Positions 5,806-12,978 of a stretch of DNA of 12,978 nucleotides are shown here, in pieces. The translations under genes were made by a program, and so were the position numbers. The DNA lies in the NCBI GenBank assembly GCA_025655635.1, contig JAHXIM010000268.1, positions 1 through 12,978 of the forward strand, read 5' to 3'. The DNA is from a gamma proteobacterium symbiont of Lucinoma myriamae (GTDB taxonomy: Bacteria; Pseudomonadota; Gammaproteobacteria; GRL18). A model generated the notes under the pieces. That model made no database searches. It saw nothing but the letters and a program-made list of their open reading frames with translations, and was not told where the DNA came from. Each line of letters begins with the position of its first letter. Position 1 is the first letter of the stretch.

Positions 5806-7937
5806 TAAGAAAAGCATTTAGTGGTCCTGTCGCCATCTTTATCATGTTGTTAATGCTGTTCTTTTCACTGCGCATGATCAGCAGTGCATCGATGGATGCA
5901 GAGCAATTCCAGCAACTCTATTATTTATTGTTAGCGGTTAATCTGGTTATTTTAGCAATGCTGATATTTCTTATTGCGCGTCAGGGTTGGCGTTTGCTGC
6001 GTCAGCTGCGTCAGCGTGTAGCGGGTTCACGATTGACCTTGCGTATGGTGATTATTTTTGTCAGTCTTGCTGTTTTACCAGCACTGGTGGTGTATAGCTT
6101 TTCCATTCAATTTATTCATCGCAGTATTGACAGCTGGTTCGATGTCACTGTAGAGCAGGCATTAGAAGATGCAATGGATTTAAGTCGTTCATCGGTGGAT
6201 GAAAAAAAGAAAACAATGCTGCGTCAAATTCGTCGCCTCAGTGATGAAATCCTGGTTGATCTCAATACTCTTTCAGTGGTTTCATTGAGTGAAATCAGGG
6301 AAAAAAGTGGCGTGGATGAAGTCACTTTAATGACTTCAAGAGGACGAGTTTTGGGGTCTAGCTCGGTTGAAGAAGGGGATATTGTGCCTGATTTGCCCAG
6401 TTCTGATTTGTTGTTACCACTGCGCCAGGGACGGGATCATGTCGTTTTAGATTTAAATGAAGAATCAAATCGCATGATTCGAGTTTTGGTGCGTATTGTC
6501 TTTGACAATGAAGAAGGTTATTTGATCCTGCAGGCCATGGCTCCTGTCAGTGTACGTCAACACAGGCTTGCTGCCAGTGTGCAGCAGGCATATTCTGAAT
6601 ATAAAGGCCTGGTATATCTACGCCAGCCGCTCAAACTCAGTTTTACTCTTACCCTGTCACTGGTTTTACTTCTGGGTATTTTAAGTGCCGTCTGGGCGGC
6701 CTTTTACTCTGCCAAAAGAATTGCAGCACCTATCAGGGATCTGGCTGAAGGTACCAAGGCTGTTGCTGAAGGTGAATATCATAAACCCATCCCTCTACTC
6801 AATGATGATGACTTCGGCTTATTGATTCAATCATTTAATAAAATGGTTCGTCGCCTGTCACAAACACACAATGCCCTGGAAGAAAGTCACCAGCAGGCCA
6901 AACAGCAAAGAGATTATCTGGAAGTGGTATTATGCAACCTGTCTTCAGGTATTATCAGTTTGTCGCAAACTAAAGAAATTCGTACCAGTAATCCCGAAGC
7001 AAGCCTGATTTTAGGAGTGAATGTTAATGAATACCTTGGCTTGTCATTATTTAATTTAACGAAAGAAAAACCAGAATTAGAATCGCTTATTCGATGGATA
7101 ATGACATCAATCCAAAATCGTATAAAACACTGGAGCGAAGAGGTGACTCTGAATGAGTCTGATGGTCGAAAAACCTTGCTTTGCCGGGGCAATGCGCTTG
7201 CTGATGGCGGTTATGTTATCGTGATCGAAAATGTTACTTCTCTGGTTCAGGCACAACGAGATGCCGCATGGGGTGAAGTGGCAAGACGTCTGGCTCATGA
7301 GATTAAAAATCCGCTCACACCTATTCAACTGTCAGCTGAACGTCTGCGTCATAAATACTTAAAAACAATGGCTGCAAAAGATGCGGAAACTCTGGATCGC
7401 TTAACATCGACTATTATTAATCAGGTCGATAGCATGAAAGATATGGTGAGAGCTTTTTCAGAATATGCCAAAATGCCTGAATTAAAAATGCATCCATTGG
7501 AGGTAGAAAGTTTGTTGATGGAGGTGGTTGATCTCTACCGTGCTAACAATAAACTGATTATTGAGCAGGATTTAGCTATTAGCGGTACTCTGGTTGAAGC
7601 TGATCAGGGACGTTTAAGACAGGTGTTTCATAACCTGATTAAAAATGCAGTAGAAGCAGCTTCTGAACAAGATAAAATCCATCTGAAAGTTCAAACCAGT
7701 TTATTGGAAGTGAATAATCAATATTGGGGAATTTTAGAATTAACTGATGATGGTCCGGGATTCCCTGAGGATATGCTGAGTAATATTTTTGATCCTTATG
7801 TGACCAACAAACCAAAAGGTACGGGACTTGGCCTGGCAATTGTGAAAAAAATTATTGAAGAGCATGGCGGCTCTATCTCGGCAGAAAATTCTTCTGAGGG
7901 TGGCGCAAAAATTGTAATAAAATTACCGGTAGCCTGA
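5802..7937 (+). CDS. ntrY: NtrY-type membrane sensor histidine kinase
   Basis: This is the sensor kinase of the NtrY/NtrX pair, which responds to an envelope, nitrogen or redox cue not identifiable here. Domain order: membrane segments at about 8-28, 40-59 and 82-103; a periplasmic sensor region (about 105-278); a fourth membrane segment (279-303); HAMP (about 303-355); PAS (about 370-480); a HisKA dimerisation domain with phosphoacceptor His499 in the H-box AHEIKNPLTPIQLSAERLR; and a HATPase domain with the N-box NLIKNAVEAA (611-620) and G-boxes DDGPGFP and GTGLGLAIVKK. At 711 residues it is normal for NtrY, and all catalytic motifs are intact. It overlaps the DUF4390 gene by four bases and is followed by ntrX after 61 bases. 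Its partner NtrX keeps a normal phosphoacceptor. Confidence 0.95.
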   Translation: MIRKAFSGPVAIFIMLLMLFFSLRMISSASMDAEQFQQLYYLLLAVNLVILAMLIFLIARQGWRLLRQLRQRVAGSRLTLRMVIIFVSLAVLPALVVYSFSIQFIHRSIDSWFDVTVEQALEDAMDLSRSSVDEKKKTMLRQIRRLSDEILVDLNTLSVVSLSEIREKSGVDEVTLMTSRGRVLGSSSVEEGDIVPDLPSSDLLLPLRQGRDHVVLDLNEESNRMIRVLVRIVFDNEEGYLILQAMAPVSVRQHRLAASVQQAYSEYKGLVYLRQPLKLSFTLTLSLVLLLGILSAVWAAFYSAKRIAAPIRDLAEGTKAVAEGEYHKPIPLLNDDDFGLLIQSFNKMVRRLSQTHNALEESHQQAKQQRDYLEVVLCNLSSGIISLSQTKEIRTSNPEASLILGVNVNEYLGLSLFNLTKEKPELESLIRWIMTSIQNRIKHWSEEVTLNESDGRKTLLCRGNALADGGYVIVIENVTSLVQAQRDAAWGEVARRLAHEIKNPLTPIQLSAERLRHKYLKTMAAKDAETLDRLTSTIINQVDSMKDMVRAFSEYAKMPELKMHPLEVESLLMEVVDLYRANNKLIIEQDLAISGTLVEADQGRLRQVFHNLIKNAVEAASEQDKIHLKVQTSLLEVNNQYWGILELTDDGPGFPEDMLSNIFDPYVTNKPKGTGLGLAIVKKIIEEHGGSISAENSSEGGAKIVIKLPVA

Positions 7938-7964
7938 TAAATGACTGCTTAAATGCAAAATTTA

Positions 7965-7976
7965 TAGTTATAACTA
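7965..7976. promoter_or_regulatory. 12-bp perfect palindrome before ntrX, possible operator
   Basis: TAGTTATAACTA lies in the 61-base gap between ntrY and ntrX, 12 bases before the ntrX ribosome binding site GAGGA (7988-7992). A perfect palindrome is what a Fis-type dimeric DNA-binding regulator such as NtrX could recognise, so autoregulation is possible. It may also be chance in AT-rich DNA. Confidence 0.35.
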
Positions 7977-7998
7977 GAATTAAAATTGAGGAAAAAAG

Positions 7999-9441
7999 AT
8001 GGCGTCAGCCTATATACTTGTTGTTGATGATGAACCTGATATTCGTGAATTGGTGCAAGAAATACTTCAGGATGAAGGTTATGAAGTTGATATTGCTGAA
8101 AATGGCGAAACGGCTAGAGAAAGCTGTCGTTCAAGACGGCCGGAATTAGTGTTATTGGATATCTGGATGCCTGATATTGATGGCATTAGTTTATTAAAAG
8201 AATGGAAGGAAGGCACTGACGCTGACAGCAATGGTAATTTTCCTGTGATCATGATGTCCGGTCACGGCAGTGTGGAAACAGCCGTGGAAGCAACTCGTCT
8301 GGGCGCTTATGATTTTCTGGAAAAACCGCTTTCTCTGGCGAAGCTGCTGCTGACAGTAGAACATGCACTTGAGGCGCATAAACTGGATAGAGAAAATCAG
8401 GGAATGCGTCAGCAGCTTTTTGCTGTCAATCAACCGGTTGGCAAAAGCAAGGTCAATCAAGCATTATGCCAGGAAATAGAACAAATAGCACAACATGACT
8501 CTAGGGTTTTGTTTGTTGGTGAACCGGGTAGTGGAAAAAGTAAATATTCACGCTTGTTGCACCATAAGAGTAACCGTTCTGAACAGCCCTATATTGAACT
8601 TGGGGTGGCTACTTTAGACATTAATAACTCAGCAAGAGAACTTTTTGGTTCTGAAGCAGATGGTAAGGTTTATTATGGTCTATTGGAACAAGCTCGCGGA
8701 GGGACGCTTTATATTGATGATATCGGTGATATGGACTTAGCGACTCAGGGCCTGTTATTAAGTACCTTAGAAACAGGGAAATTTCATCGCATTAGCGGCA
8801 ACGACTCTATTATGCTTAATTGCCGCATTATTACCGCATCTCACTATGCTCTGGAGCAATTAGTGAAACAGGGTAAGTTTAAATCAGAACTTTATTTTCA
8901 ATTAAATGTATTACCAGTAAAAATACCACCATTACGAGAGCATTGTGAAGATGTGCCTGAGTTATTAAATTATTATCGGGACCGGTTTGTACAGCAAGAA
9001 CAGTTTAATTATCGTAGTTTTTCCATTGCTGCCTTAAATAAACTAAGGAATTATAATTGGCCGGGTAATTTGTTAGAATTAAAAAATCTGGTGCAGAGGC
9101 TTTTAATCGCATCTGATGAAGAAAATATTACCATGGACGAAGTGGAAAGTAGTATAGAATCTCAGCTTCAAAATCAGGAAAACACTGATTTAACTGAGTC
9201 GACTAGTCATGATAGTGCACTGAAGTCACTGTTTGCTCATCCACTGAAAGAAGCCAGAGAACTATTTGAAAAAGCGTATCTTGAAGAAAAACTGATTGCA
9301 GTTGGTGGTAGTGTTGGTAAAGTGGCGCAATTAGCCGGTGTAGAGCGAACTCATTTATATCGAAAAATGAAGACACTGGGTATTGATGCTAAAAAAATTG
9401 CAAAAAAAGCAAATAAACTGGAAAAAACACCGACGCTATGA
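7999..9441 (+). CDS. ntrX: NtrX-type response regulator with a degenerate AAA+ domain
   Basis: This is the partner regulator of NtrY: receiver domain, NtrC-like AAA+ domain and Fis-type DNA-binding domain. The receiver (1-120) is complete, with the acidic pair Asp10/Asp11, phosphoacceptor Asp54 and Lys109. The AAA+ domain keeps Walker A (GEPGSGKS, 174-181). However, the GAFTGA loop that contacts sigma-54 is deleted after ELFG (217). Walker B reads IDDIGD, with Asp241 in place of the catalytic Glu. The FREDLYxRLNV arginines are Lys295 and Gln301. The sensor-II arginine of GNVREL is Leu359. The C-terminal helix-turn-helix (VGKVAQLAGVERTHLYRKMKTLGI) is normal. I infer a phosphorylation-controlled DNA-binding regulator that neither hydrolyses ATP nor activates sigma-54. 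The start is ATG 7999 with a GAGGA ribosome binding site; it overlaps trkA by four bases. Confidence 0.94.
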   Translation: MASAYILVVDDEPDIRELVQEILQDEGYEVDIAENGETARESCRSRRPELVLLDIWMPDIDGISLLKEWKEGTDADSNGNFPVIMMSGHGSVETAVEATRLGAYDFLEKPLSLAKLLLTVEHALEAHKLDRENQGMRQQLFAVNQPVGKSKVNQALCQEIEQIAQHDSRVLFVGEPGSGKSKYSRLLHHKSNRSEQPYIELGVATLDINNSARELFGSEADGKVYYGLLEQARGGTLYIDDIGDMDLATQGLLLSTLETGKFHRISGNDSIMLNCRIITASHYALEQLVKQGKFKSELYFQLNVLPVKIPPLREHCEDVPELLNYYRDRFVQQEQFNYRSFSIAALNKLRNYNWPGNLLELKNLVQRLLIASDEENITMDEVESSIESQLQNQENTDLTESTSHDSALKSLFAHPLKEARELFEKAYLEEKLIAVGGSVGKVAQLAGVERTHLYRKMKTLGIDAKKIAKKANKLEKTPTL

Positions 9442-10814
9442 AAATTTTAATTTTAGGTGCAGGTCAGGTCGGCTCCTCGTTAGCTGAAAATCTGGCTAAT
9501 GAAGACAATGATATTACTGTTGTTGATTTAGACGGTCGAAAGTTGGCTATTTTGCAGGATAGACTGGATATTCGTACCGTGAGGGGACGTGGTTCACATC
9601 CTGACATCTTGAATCAGGCAGGCTGTGATGATGCCGATATGGTCATTGCCGTTACTAATAGCGATGAAACTAATATGATCGCTTGTCAGATAGCCTATAC
9701 TATTTTTCATACCCCGGTAAAAATTGCACGGGTTCGTTCCAATCAATATTTAAAATATAAGCAGTTATTTTCTAATGAAGCATTGCCGGTTGATGTGTTA
9801 ATCAGTCCGGAACAATTGGTGACTGATTATATTAAACGCCTGATTGCTTATCCCGGTGCTCTTCAGGTATTGGATTTTGCTGGTGGTCTGGTGCAATTAG
9901 TTGCTGTCAGAGCTTTTCGGGGCGGCCCTTTATTAGGTCATGAGCTTCAGGAAATTCGCGATCATATGCCCAGTGTTGATACCCGGGTTGCCGCCATTTA
10001 TCGTAAAGGGCATCCTATTATCCCTACGGCTGACACTATTATTGAAGAGCATGATGAAGTGTTCTTTATTGTTGATCGGCGCTACACAAAAAAAGTCATG
10101 TCCGAACTCAGGAGAGTGGATAAACCGTTTAAACGTATTATTATTGCCGGGGGCGGTAATATTGGACAACGTCTGGCAAGAGCGTTAGAGAGTCGTCTTC
10201 ATGTAAAGATAATAGAGCATAACCAGGCCAATGCCAGAATATTATCTGAAGAGCTTGAAAAAACCATTGTGTTACTGGGTGATGCCTCTGATGAAGAGTT
10301 ATTAATTGAAGAAGATATTGAAGGCACCGATGTGTTTTGTGCTTTGACCAATGATGATGAAGCGAATATTATGTCCGCATTATTAGCAAAACGTCTTGGT
10401 GCTCGAAAAGTCATGGCCTTAATCAACCGTGCGGCTTATGTTGATTTGGTTGAAAGTGGTGGCGATATTGATATTGCTATCTCACCTCAGGAAGCTACTA
10501 TTGGCAGCCTGCTTGCCCATGTTCGCAGAGGTGATGTGGAAATGGTGCATTCATTACGAAAAGGTGCAGCTGAAGCCATTGAAGCCATTGCCCATGGAGA
10601 TAAGAAAACATCAAAAGTAGTAGGCCGAACCATTGAAGAAATTCCCTTGCCGCCGGGAACCAATATTGGTGCTATTGTGCGCTCAGGTGAAGTGATTATT
10701 GTGCATCATGATACCATGATAGAATCAGATGACCATGTTATTTTGTTTTTGATTAATAAACGCCATATTAGTGATGTAGAACGACTTTTTCAGGTTGGTG
10801 TTACTTTTATTTAA
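9438..10814 (+). CDS. trkA: Trk potassium uptake regulatory protein TrkA
   Basis: TrkA is the cytosolic NAD(H)-binding ring that gates the TrkH potassium channel. It has the usual duplicated RCK architecture. The first Rossmann motif is GAGQVG (7-12), with Asp30 at the end of the second strand (ITVVD), as expected for NAD binding. The second is GGGNIG (238-243). Each is followed by an RCK-C domain. At 458 residues it equals E. coli TrkA, and nothing is missing. The ATG overlaps the ntrX stop codon (ATGA at 9438-9441) and has no Shine-Dalgarno sequence of its own, so translation is probably coupled to ntrX. Its partner trkH lies 72 bases downstream. Confidence 0.97.
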   Translation: MKILILGAGQVGSSLAENLANEDNDITVVDLDGRKLAILQDRLDIRTVRGRGSHPDILNQAGCDDADMVIAVTNSDETNMIACQIAYTIFHTPVKIARVRSNQYLKYKQLFSNEALPVDVLISPEQLVTDYIKRLIAYPGALQVLDFAGGLVQLVAVRAFRGGPLLGHELQEIRDHMPSVDTRVAAIYRKGHPIIPTADTIIEEHDEVFFIVDRRYTKKVMSELRRVDKPFKRIIIAGGGNIGQRLARALESRLHVKIIEHNQANARILSEELEKTIVLLGDASDEELLIEEDIEGTDVFCALTNDDEANIMSALLAKRLGARKVMALINRAAYVDLVESGGDIDIAISPQEATIGSLLAHVRRGDVEMVHSLRKGAAEAIEAIAHGDKKTSKVVGRTIEEIPLPPGTNIGAIVRSGEVIIVHHDTMIESDDHVILFLINKRHISDVERLFQVGVTFI

Positions 10815-10830
10815 CTTTTTATAAGCCATA

Positions 10831-10853
10831 TGGTAAATAGTTACCAATTTTTT
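10831..10853 (+). terminator. Weak hairpin plus T-run between trkA and trkH
   Basis: TGGTAA-ATAG-TTACCA (10831-10846) forms a perfect 6-bp stem with a 4-base loop, followed by A and six T. The shape is that of an intrinsic terminator, but the stem is short and AT-rich, so at most it would attenuate read-through into trkH. It may make TrkA more abundant than TrkH. Confidence 0.4.
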
Positions 10854-10886
10854 CATTTAACATTTATTTAAGTTTTAATTTAACCT

Positions 10887-12338
10887 ATGCAGCCATTTGT
10901 TATTTTACGTATTGTCGGTTTATTATTGATGATATTCAGTACCACGGTAATACCTTCTATTGTCGTATCATTGTGGTATAACGACTCAGAAACCAGCACT
11001 TTTTTAAATGCCTTCTTTGTTATTCTTCTCAGTGGTTTTTTTATCTGGCTGCCGGTTAAAAACCGACGTCGAGAGCTGCGTATTCGTGATGGATTTATCG
11101 TAGTTGTTCTATTCTGGTTTGTCTTTGGTCTGGTTGGATCACTGCCTCTTTATCTGTCACATAGTCTGCAGGCTGATTTTACCGATGCCTTATTTGAATC
11201 GATTTCAGCACTGACGACAACCGGGGCAACTGTGTTTACCGGTCTTGATGATTTGCCGCGTTCAATTCTCTATTATCGACAGCAATTACAATGGCTTGGT
11301 GGTATGGGAATCATTGTTTTAGCCGTTGCGGTATTGCCTATGTTAGGGATTGGCGGCATGCAGTTATACCGTGCTGAAACCCCCGGACCAATTAAAGATA
11401 ATAAACTAACGCCACGAATTACTGAAACGGCCAAAGCACTCTGGTATATTTATCTGGGGCTGACTATTTCCTGCGCCTTGGCCTATTGGGTTGCAGGTAT
11501 GACACCTTTTGATGCCATTGGCCATAGTTTTTCTACGGTGGCTATTGGTGGCTTTTCAACTCATGATGCTTCAATTGGTTATTTCAATAATCAGTTGATT
11601 GAAGTGATTGCCGGCTTTTTTATGCTGTTAGCAGGGGTTAACTTTGCCTTGCACTTTAGTGCCCTGCGCTTACAGAGTCTAAAACCCTATTTATTTGATG
11701 TTGAGTTTCGTGTATACCTGGCTATGTTAGCCGTAGCTTCAATGATTTCTGTTCTTTATCTGCATTTTACCTCAACATTTGAAACATGGGGCAATGCATT
11801 GCATCATGGTATTTTTCAAACTATTTCAATTGGTACCACTGCAGGTTTTACCACTTCTGATTATTATAACTGGCCGGGATTTTTACCTGTCATGCTGCTT
11901 TTTTTAAGCTTTGTTGGTGGTTGTGCGGGTTCAACTGGCGGTGGTATGAAAGTTATTCGTTTTATTTTATTCTTTAAGCAGGGAGTGAGAGAAATTTTTC
12001 GCCTCATCCATCCTAATGCACAGATTCCTGTGAAAATTGGCGGTAAAGCAATGCCTGAAAACGTCAGTAATGCCATCTGGGGTTTTTTTGCTTTATATGT
12101 GGCGAGCTTTAGTATAATGATGCTGCTGTTAATGGCTTCCGGCCTGGATCAGGTCACGGCATTTTCTGCATTAGCGGCATGCTTAAATAACTTAGGTCCT
12201 GGCCTGGGGGATGTTGGGGCTAACTATAAGGGTATTAATGATTTTTCTAAATGGGTTCTCTGCTTTGCAATGCTGTTAGGTCGTTTGGAAATATTTACTC
12301 TTTTAGTTATACTGACGCCATCATTCTGGCGACGTTAG
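10887..12338 (+). CDS. trkH: Trk potassium uptake channel TrkH
   Basis: TrkH is the integral inner-membrane potassium channel subunit gated by TrkA. At 483 residues it matches E. coli TrkH. The four selectivity-filter repeats of the M1-P-M2 fold are visible in order: TTTGATVFTGL, STVAIGGFSTH, TTAGFTTSDY and LNNLGPGLGDVG. Each provides the central Gly expected at the filter. The intramembrane loop after the third repeat (GGCAGSTGGGMKVIRF) is also present. The start at 10887 gives the typical MQPFVILRIVGLLLMIFS beginning, but I see no Shine-Dalgarno sequence before it. It follows trkA by 72 bases with a weak hairpin between. Confidence 0.97.
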   Translation: MQPFVILRIVGLLLMIFSTTVIPSIVVSLWYNDSETSTFLNAFFVILLSGFFIWLPVKNRRRELRIRDGFIVVVLFWFVFGLVGSLPLYLSHSLQADFTDALFESISALTTTGATVFTGLDDLPRSILYYRQQLQWLGGMGIIVLAVAVLPMLGIGGMQLYRAETPGPIKDNKLTPRITETAKALWYIYLGLTISCALAYWVAGMTPFDAIGHSFSTVAIGGFSTHDASIGYFNNQLIEVIAGFFMLLAGVNFALHFSALRLQSLKPYLFDVEFRVYLAMLAVASMISVLYLHFTSTFETWGNALHHGIFQTISIGTTAGFTTSDYYNWPGFLPVMLLFLSFVGGCAGSTGGGMKVIRFILFFKQGVREIFRLIHPNAQIPVKIGGKAMPENVSNAIWGFFALYVASFSIMMLLLMASGLDQVTAFSALAACLNNLGPGLGDVGANYKGINDFSKWVLCFAMLLGRLEIFTLLVILTPSFWRR

Positions 12339-12340
12339 AG

Positions 12341-12368
12341 TGCTTATTGTTATTCAGAAAAATAAGCA
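12341..12368 (+). terminator. Inverted repeat after trkH, possible terminator
   Basis: TGCTTATT (12341-12348) and AATAAGCA (12361-12368) are perfect 8-bp arms around a 12-base loop, starting two bases after the trkH stop. A run of five T follows at 12378-12382, after a GCTATAGC palindrome, so the T-run is about 9 bases from the stem rather than adjacent. It may end or protect the trkH message, but it is not a textbook terminator. Confidence 0.35.
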
Positions 12369-12413
12369 GCTATAGCCTTTTTGTAAATAATATGCTGAGT
12401 AGTTATAAAAAAT

Positions 12414-12905
12414 ATGAAAGAAATAATAGCAAAATGGAATAATCGTTATGAAGCAGTCCATGTTCCCAATCAGGTAATTGATGTACTTGAACTGAATCAA
12501 CATTTATTACCGACTCAGGGTAAATCCCTTGATCTGGCCTGTGGGCTGGGGGGGAATGCCTTAAGAATGGCTGAACTGGGGTTTGAAAGCCATGCATGGG
12601 ATATTTCTGATTCAGCGATTACAAAAATACAAGAGTTTGCTCAAGAACGCCAACTGAGTTTATTAACACGACAATGTGATATTAGTCAGCATGAACAGCA
12701 AAATAAAATGCTTGAAGAAGGATTTGATGTCATTATTGTCAGTCGCTTTTTACTACGCGATATTATGCCGTCTCTTATTTCTGCTCTCAGGCCGTGCGGT
12801 TTGATTTTTTACCAGACATTTGTGCAGGATAAGGTTTTATCTGAAGAAGGGCCCCAAAATAATCATTTTCGTTTACAACCTAATGAGCTAATTAGTCAGC
12901 CCTGA
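12414..12905 (+). CDS. Class I SAM-dependent methyltransferase, C-terminus cut short
   Basis: This small class I methyltransferase resembles the TehB/Methyltransf_25 group; the substrate is unknown. The SAM-binding motif I is LDLACGLGGNALRMAELG (39-56), followed by the acidic strand end HAWDISDSAI and the later FDVIIVSRFLLRD and LRPCGLIFYQTF strands. These cover the Rossmann core. The reading stops after NELISQP at 163 residues, short of the roughly 190-200 usual for relatives. Just at the stop, a +1 frame (CCTGAAAAACAT from 12901) stays open to the window edge, so one extra C in CCC could explain the stop. Alternatively, something is inserted there. The ATG at 12414 has no clear ribosome binding site. 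It lies 75 bases after trkH on the same strand. Confidence 0.75.
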   Translation: MKEIIAKWNNRYEAVHVPNQVIDVLELNQHLLPTQGKSLDLACGLGGNALRMAELGFESHAWDISDSAITKIQEFAQERQLSLLTRQCDISQHEQQNKMLEEGFDVIIVSRFLLRDIMPSLISALRPCGLIFYQTFVQDKVLSEEGPQNNHFRLQPNELISQP

Positions 12906-12978
12906 AAAACATATTATCTATTTGAAATGTAAGGAATTATCCCTATTTTTGAGTGACCAGATCGACCAGAAATGTTAT
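12906..12978. other. Unassigned right edge
   Basis: These 73 bases follow the early methyltransferase stop. A +1 frame reads on as PEKHIIYLKCKELSLF and remains open to the end; it is either the frameshifted tail of the methyltransferase or unrelated inserted sequence. I recognise no insertion-sequence end or RNA gene here, and the stretch is too short to decide. Confidence 0.4.

Noticed and set aside
12906..12978. Terminal inverted repeat of an insertion sequence at the right edge (CAGCCCTGAAAAA)
   Set aside because: I could not match it to a family, and no transposase sequence or target duplication is visible in 73 bases.
1..12978. CRISPR array, tRNA or rRNA genes, defence or toxin-antitoxin module
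   Set aside because: I saw no regularly spaced repeats, cloverleaf sequence, rRNA segments or defence-family motifs on either strand; the interior is ordinary core chromosome.

Overview
The window reads as chromosomal core DNA of a moderately AT-rich gammaproteobacterium. The gene order dprA / LysM protein (leftward), then def-fmt-rsmB-DUF4390-ntrY-ntrX-trkA-trkH (rightward), is typical of free-living gammaproteobacteria such as methylotrophs and sulfur oxidisers. I cannot name the genus from the sequence. The genes are close-packed, with two 4-base stop/start overlaps.

Layout. Positions 1-1566 are leftward: a secreted LysM protein followed by the start of dprA. The dprA reading loses all family resemblance near base 84, where the DNA turns into hairpin-rich sequence resembling the 5' end of a group II intron. 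A 437-base AT-rich divergent intergenic region (1567-2003) separates this from the long rightward block. That block has four modules: peptide deformylase and Met-tRNA formyltransferase (the two ends of the formyl-methionine cycle); the 16S rRNA C967 methyltransferase RsmB, split by a one-base frameshift; a membrane-anchored DUF4390 protein with the NtrY/NtrX two-component pair; and the TrkA/TrkH potassium uptake system. A class I methyltransferase, stopped early, lies at the right end.

How the genes work together. Def and Fmt add and remove the N-terminal formyl group in translation. RsmB acts on the ribosome. NtrY is an intact-looking membrane kinase that would phosphorylate NtrX. TrkA (cytosolic NAD-binding gate) and TrkH (membrane channel) form the potassium transporter; trkA overlaps ntrX by four bases, so sensing and potassium uptake are probably co-expressed.

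I did not find a previously undescribed system. The most notable points are: an NtrX whose AAA+ domain lacks the GAFTGA loop, both conserved arginine-finger positions, the sensor-II arginine and the Walker B glutamate; a dprA apparently interrupted by a group II intron-like sequence; a single-base frameshift in rsmB; a 13-bp helix between the LysM gene and dprA that is fully paired only in the transcribed strand; and a perfect 14-bp tandem duplication between def and fmt. Genes are broken at both window edges, which would fit a contig bounded by repeats, but that is inference.
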